A stretch of DNA of 6,713 nt from Burkholderiales bacterium (GTDB lineage Bacteria; Pseudomonadota; Gammaproteobacteria; Burkholderiales; Burkholderiaceae_C): contig JAGWTL010000160.1 in NCBI GenBank assembly GCA_028869035.1, forward strand, positions 1 to 6,713, written 5' to 3'. Below are positions 6,274-6,713 of this stretch, one piece after another. The notes beneath the pieces were generated by a model, which had not been told where the DNA came from, ran no database searches, and saw only the letters and a list, made by a program, of their open reading frames with translations. A program made the position numbers and the translations under genes. Each line of letters starts with the position of its first letter. Position 1 is the stretch's first letter.

Positions 6274-6455
6274 CACCAAAGAAAAGGCGACCCTGGTGTC
6301 CGTGACCCCGGCTGTGCCGGGGCAACCTGCGGTGCTCGCGTCAGGCGGGAGCCGCGCAAACTCGCTACGCTCAAACATGCGCGTCTCTTGATCCGCCTGC
6401 CGCTGCGCTCCTCGGCACATACACAAGGGAACCCGGGAATCGAAGAGCCGAACCC

Positions 6456-6490
6456 ACAAGGACGCGCCATGGCGCGTCCTTGTTGTTTTT
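6456..6490 (+). terminator. Perfect 28-bp palindrome with a short T-run, terminator-like, at the axis of the repeat element
   Basis: Bases 6456-6483 form a perfect palindrome: ACAAGGACGCGC (6456-6467) pairs with GCGCGTCCTTGT (6472-6483) around CATG. TGTTTTT follows (6484-6490), giving a terminator-like layout for the + strand only. No gene ends just upstream, and the receptor gene already has its own terminator at 6153-6184. It may be part of the repeat, a backup terminator, or the end of an unrecognised small RNA. Confidence 0.55.
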
Positions 6491-6669
6491 GGATGTCTGG
6501 TATTCGGTTCCCACCGCCGTAATAAGGAGGCGAGTAGCGCAGGGCCGGGCGGATGAAGGGGCGCGCATGTCTGAGCGCAGCGAGTTTGCGCGCACCCCGT
6601 CCGGGCCGAGCAACGCAGCGTGCCCGTAGCGCAGCGGAGGGACGACGAATCCGGCTCGCCTTTCTTTTG

Positions 6670-6703
6670 GGTACTTTGCTTTGGCGAAGCAAAGAAAAGT
6701 ACC
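6670..6703. repeat. Terminal hairpin of the right repeat arm
   Basis: CTTTGCTT (6674-6681) pairs with AAGCAAAG (6687-6694) and GGTA (6670-6673) with TACC (6700-6703), leaving a five-base bulge on the right side. An alternative stem joins GGTACTTT with AAAGTACC. It shares the GGCGAAGC core, in opposite orientation, with the left hairpin at 6246-6273. Confidence 0.7.
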
Positions 6704-6713
6704 TCGCCCGCCG

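Larger units (their letters stand above)
6217..6713. repeat. Large imperfect inverted-repeat element, no gene, running off the right edge
   Basis: Nothing here reads as a credible gene. The region is built symmetrically. The segment 6353-6383 and the segment 6562-6592 are reverse complements at 29 of 31 positions, and weaker complementarity extends inward to CCTC 6410-6413 and GAGG 6527-6530. The arms also correspond further out: each has a CGCC-TTTCTTT type block and a terminal hairpin (6246-6273 left, 6670-6703 right). A hairpin at 6217-6237 (TGCCGGG/CCCGGCA) and another at 6306-6322 (CCCCGGC/GCCGGGG, TGT loop) belong to the left part. The axis of symmetry falls near 6470-6473, on the 28-bp palindrome. 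The motif around AAAGAAAGTCACCAAAGAAAAGG resembles an intergenic repeat I recall from Comamonadaceae genomes. Best read as two inverted copies of a dispersed non-coding repeat, REPIN-like in layout. Confidence 0.7.

Noticed and set aside
6425..6465. tRNA-like tail suggested by GGTTCGG and CGGGTTCCC on the minus strand
   Set aside because: No D-arm, anticodon arm or acceptor stem can be built around it.
6273..6692. Minus-strand frames of up to 139 codons in the right-hand region
   Set aside because: They lie within the inverted-repeat element and translate its palindromes. Such repeats often give false hypothetical proteins, and no domain or credible start is visible.

Overview
The window is GC-rich with strong G/C preference at third codon positions. 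Its gene content (a branched-chain-amino-acid-type ABC transporter mixed with acyl-CoA ligase genes, plus a Bug/TctC receptor) and its intergenic repeats point to a betaproteobacterium, most likely a Burkholderiales member of the Comamonadaceae type. This placement is my recognition of family and repeat style, not a database result.

All genes are on the + strand. Positions 1-136 hold the 3' end of a LivH-type permease. A 176-bp hairpin-rich spacer follows, then a LivM-type permease (313-1389), a periplasmic substrate-binding protein (1453-2790), a LivF-type ATPase (2853-3662) and a divergent PaaK-like acyl-CoA ligase (3780-5051). After a 101-bp gap with a possible promoter comes an orphan Bug/TctC-type periplasmic receptor (5153-6127), closed by a clear rho-independent terminator. 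The last 530 bases or so (about 6185-6713) hold no convincing gene. They carry nested palindromes that together form a large imperfect inverted repeat, cut off by the window edge.

How the genes may work together: the binding protein captures a ligand in the periplasm, LivH and LivM form the membrane channel, and LivF with a LivG partner (not in the window, probably upstream) powers import. The ligase in the same gene string suggests the imported compound is a carboxylic acid (aromatic, aliphatic or similar) activated to its CoA thioester on arrival, rather than a branched-chain amino acid. The ligand cannot be read from the sequence.

I found no CRISPR array, tRNA, rRNA, transposase or phage gene. 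The window looks mostly like an ordinary catabolic uptake operon. The parts most worth a second look are the altered nucleotide-binding loop of the ligase, the G-tract and palindromic repeats at the operon junctions, the livH-livM spacer, and the symmetric repeat element at the right end.
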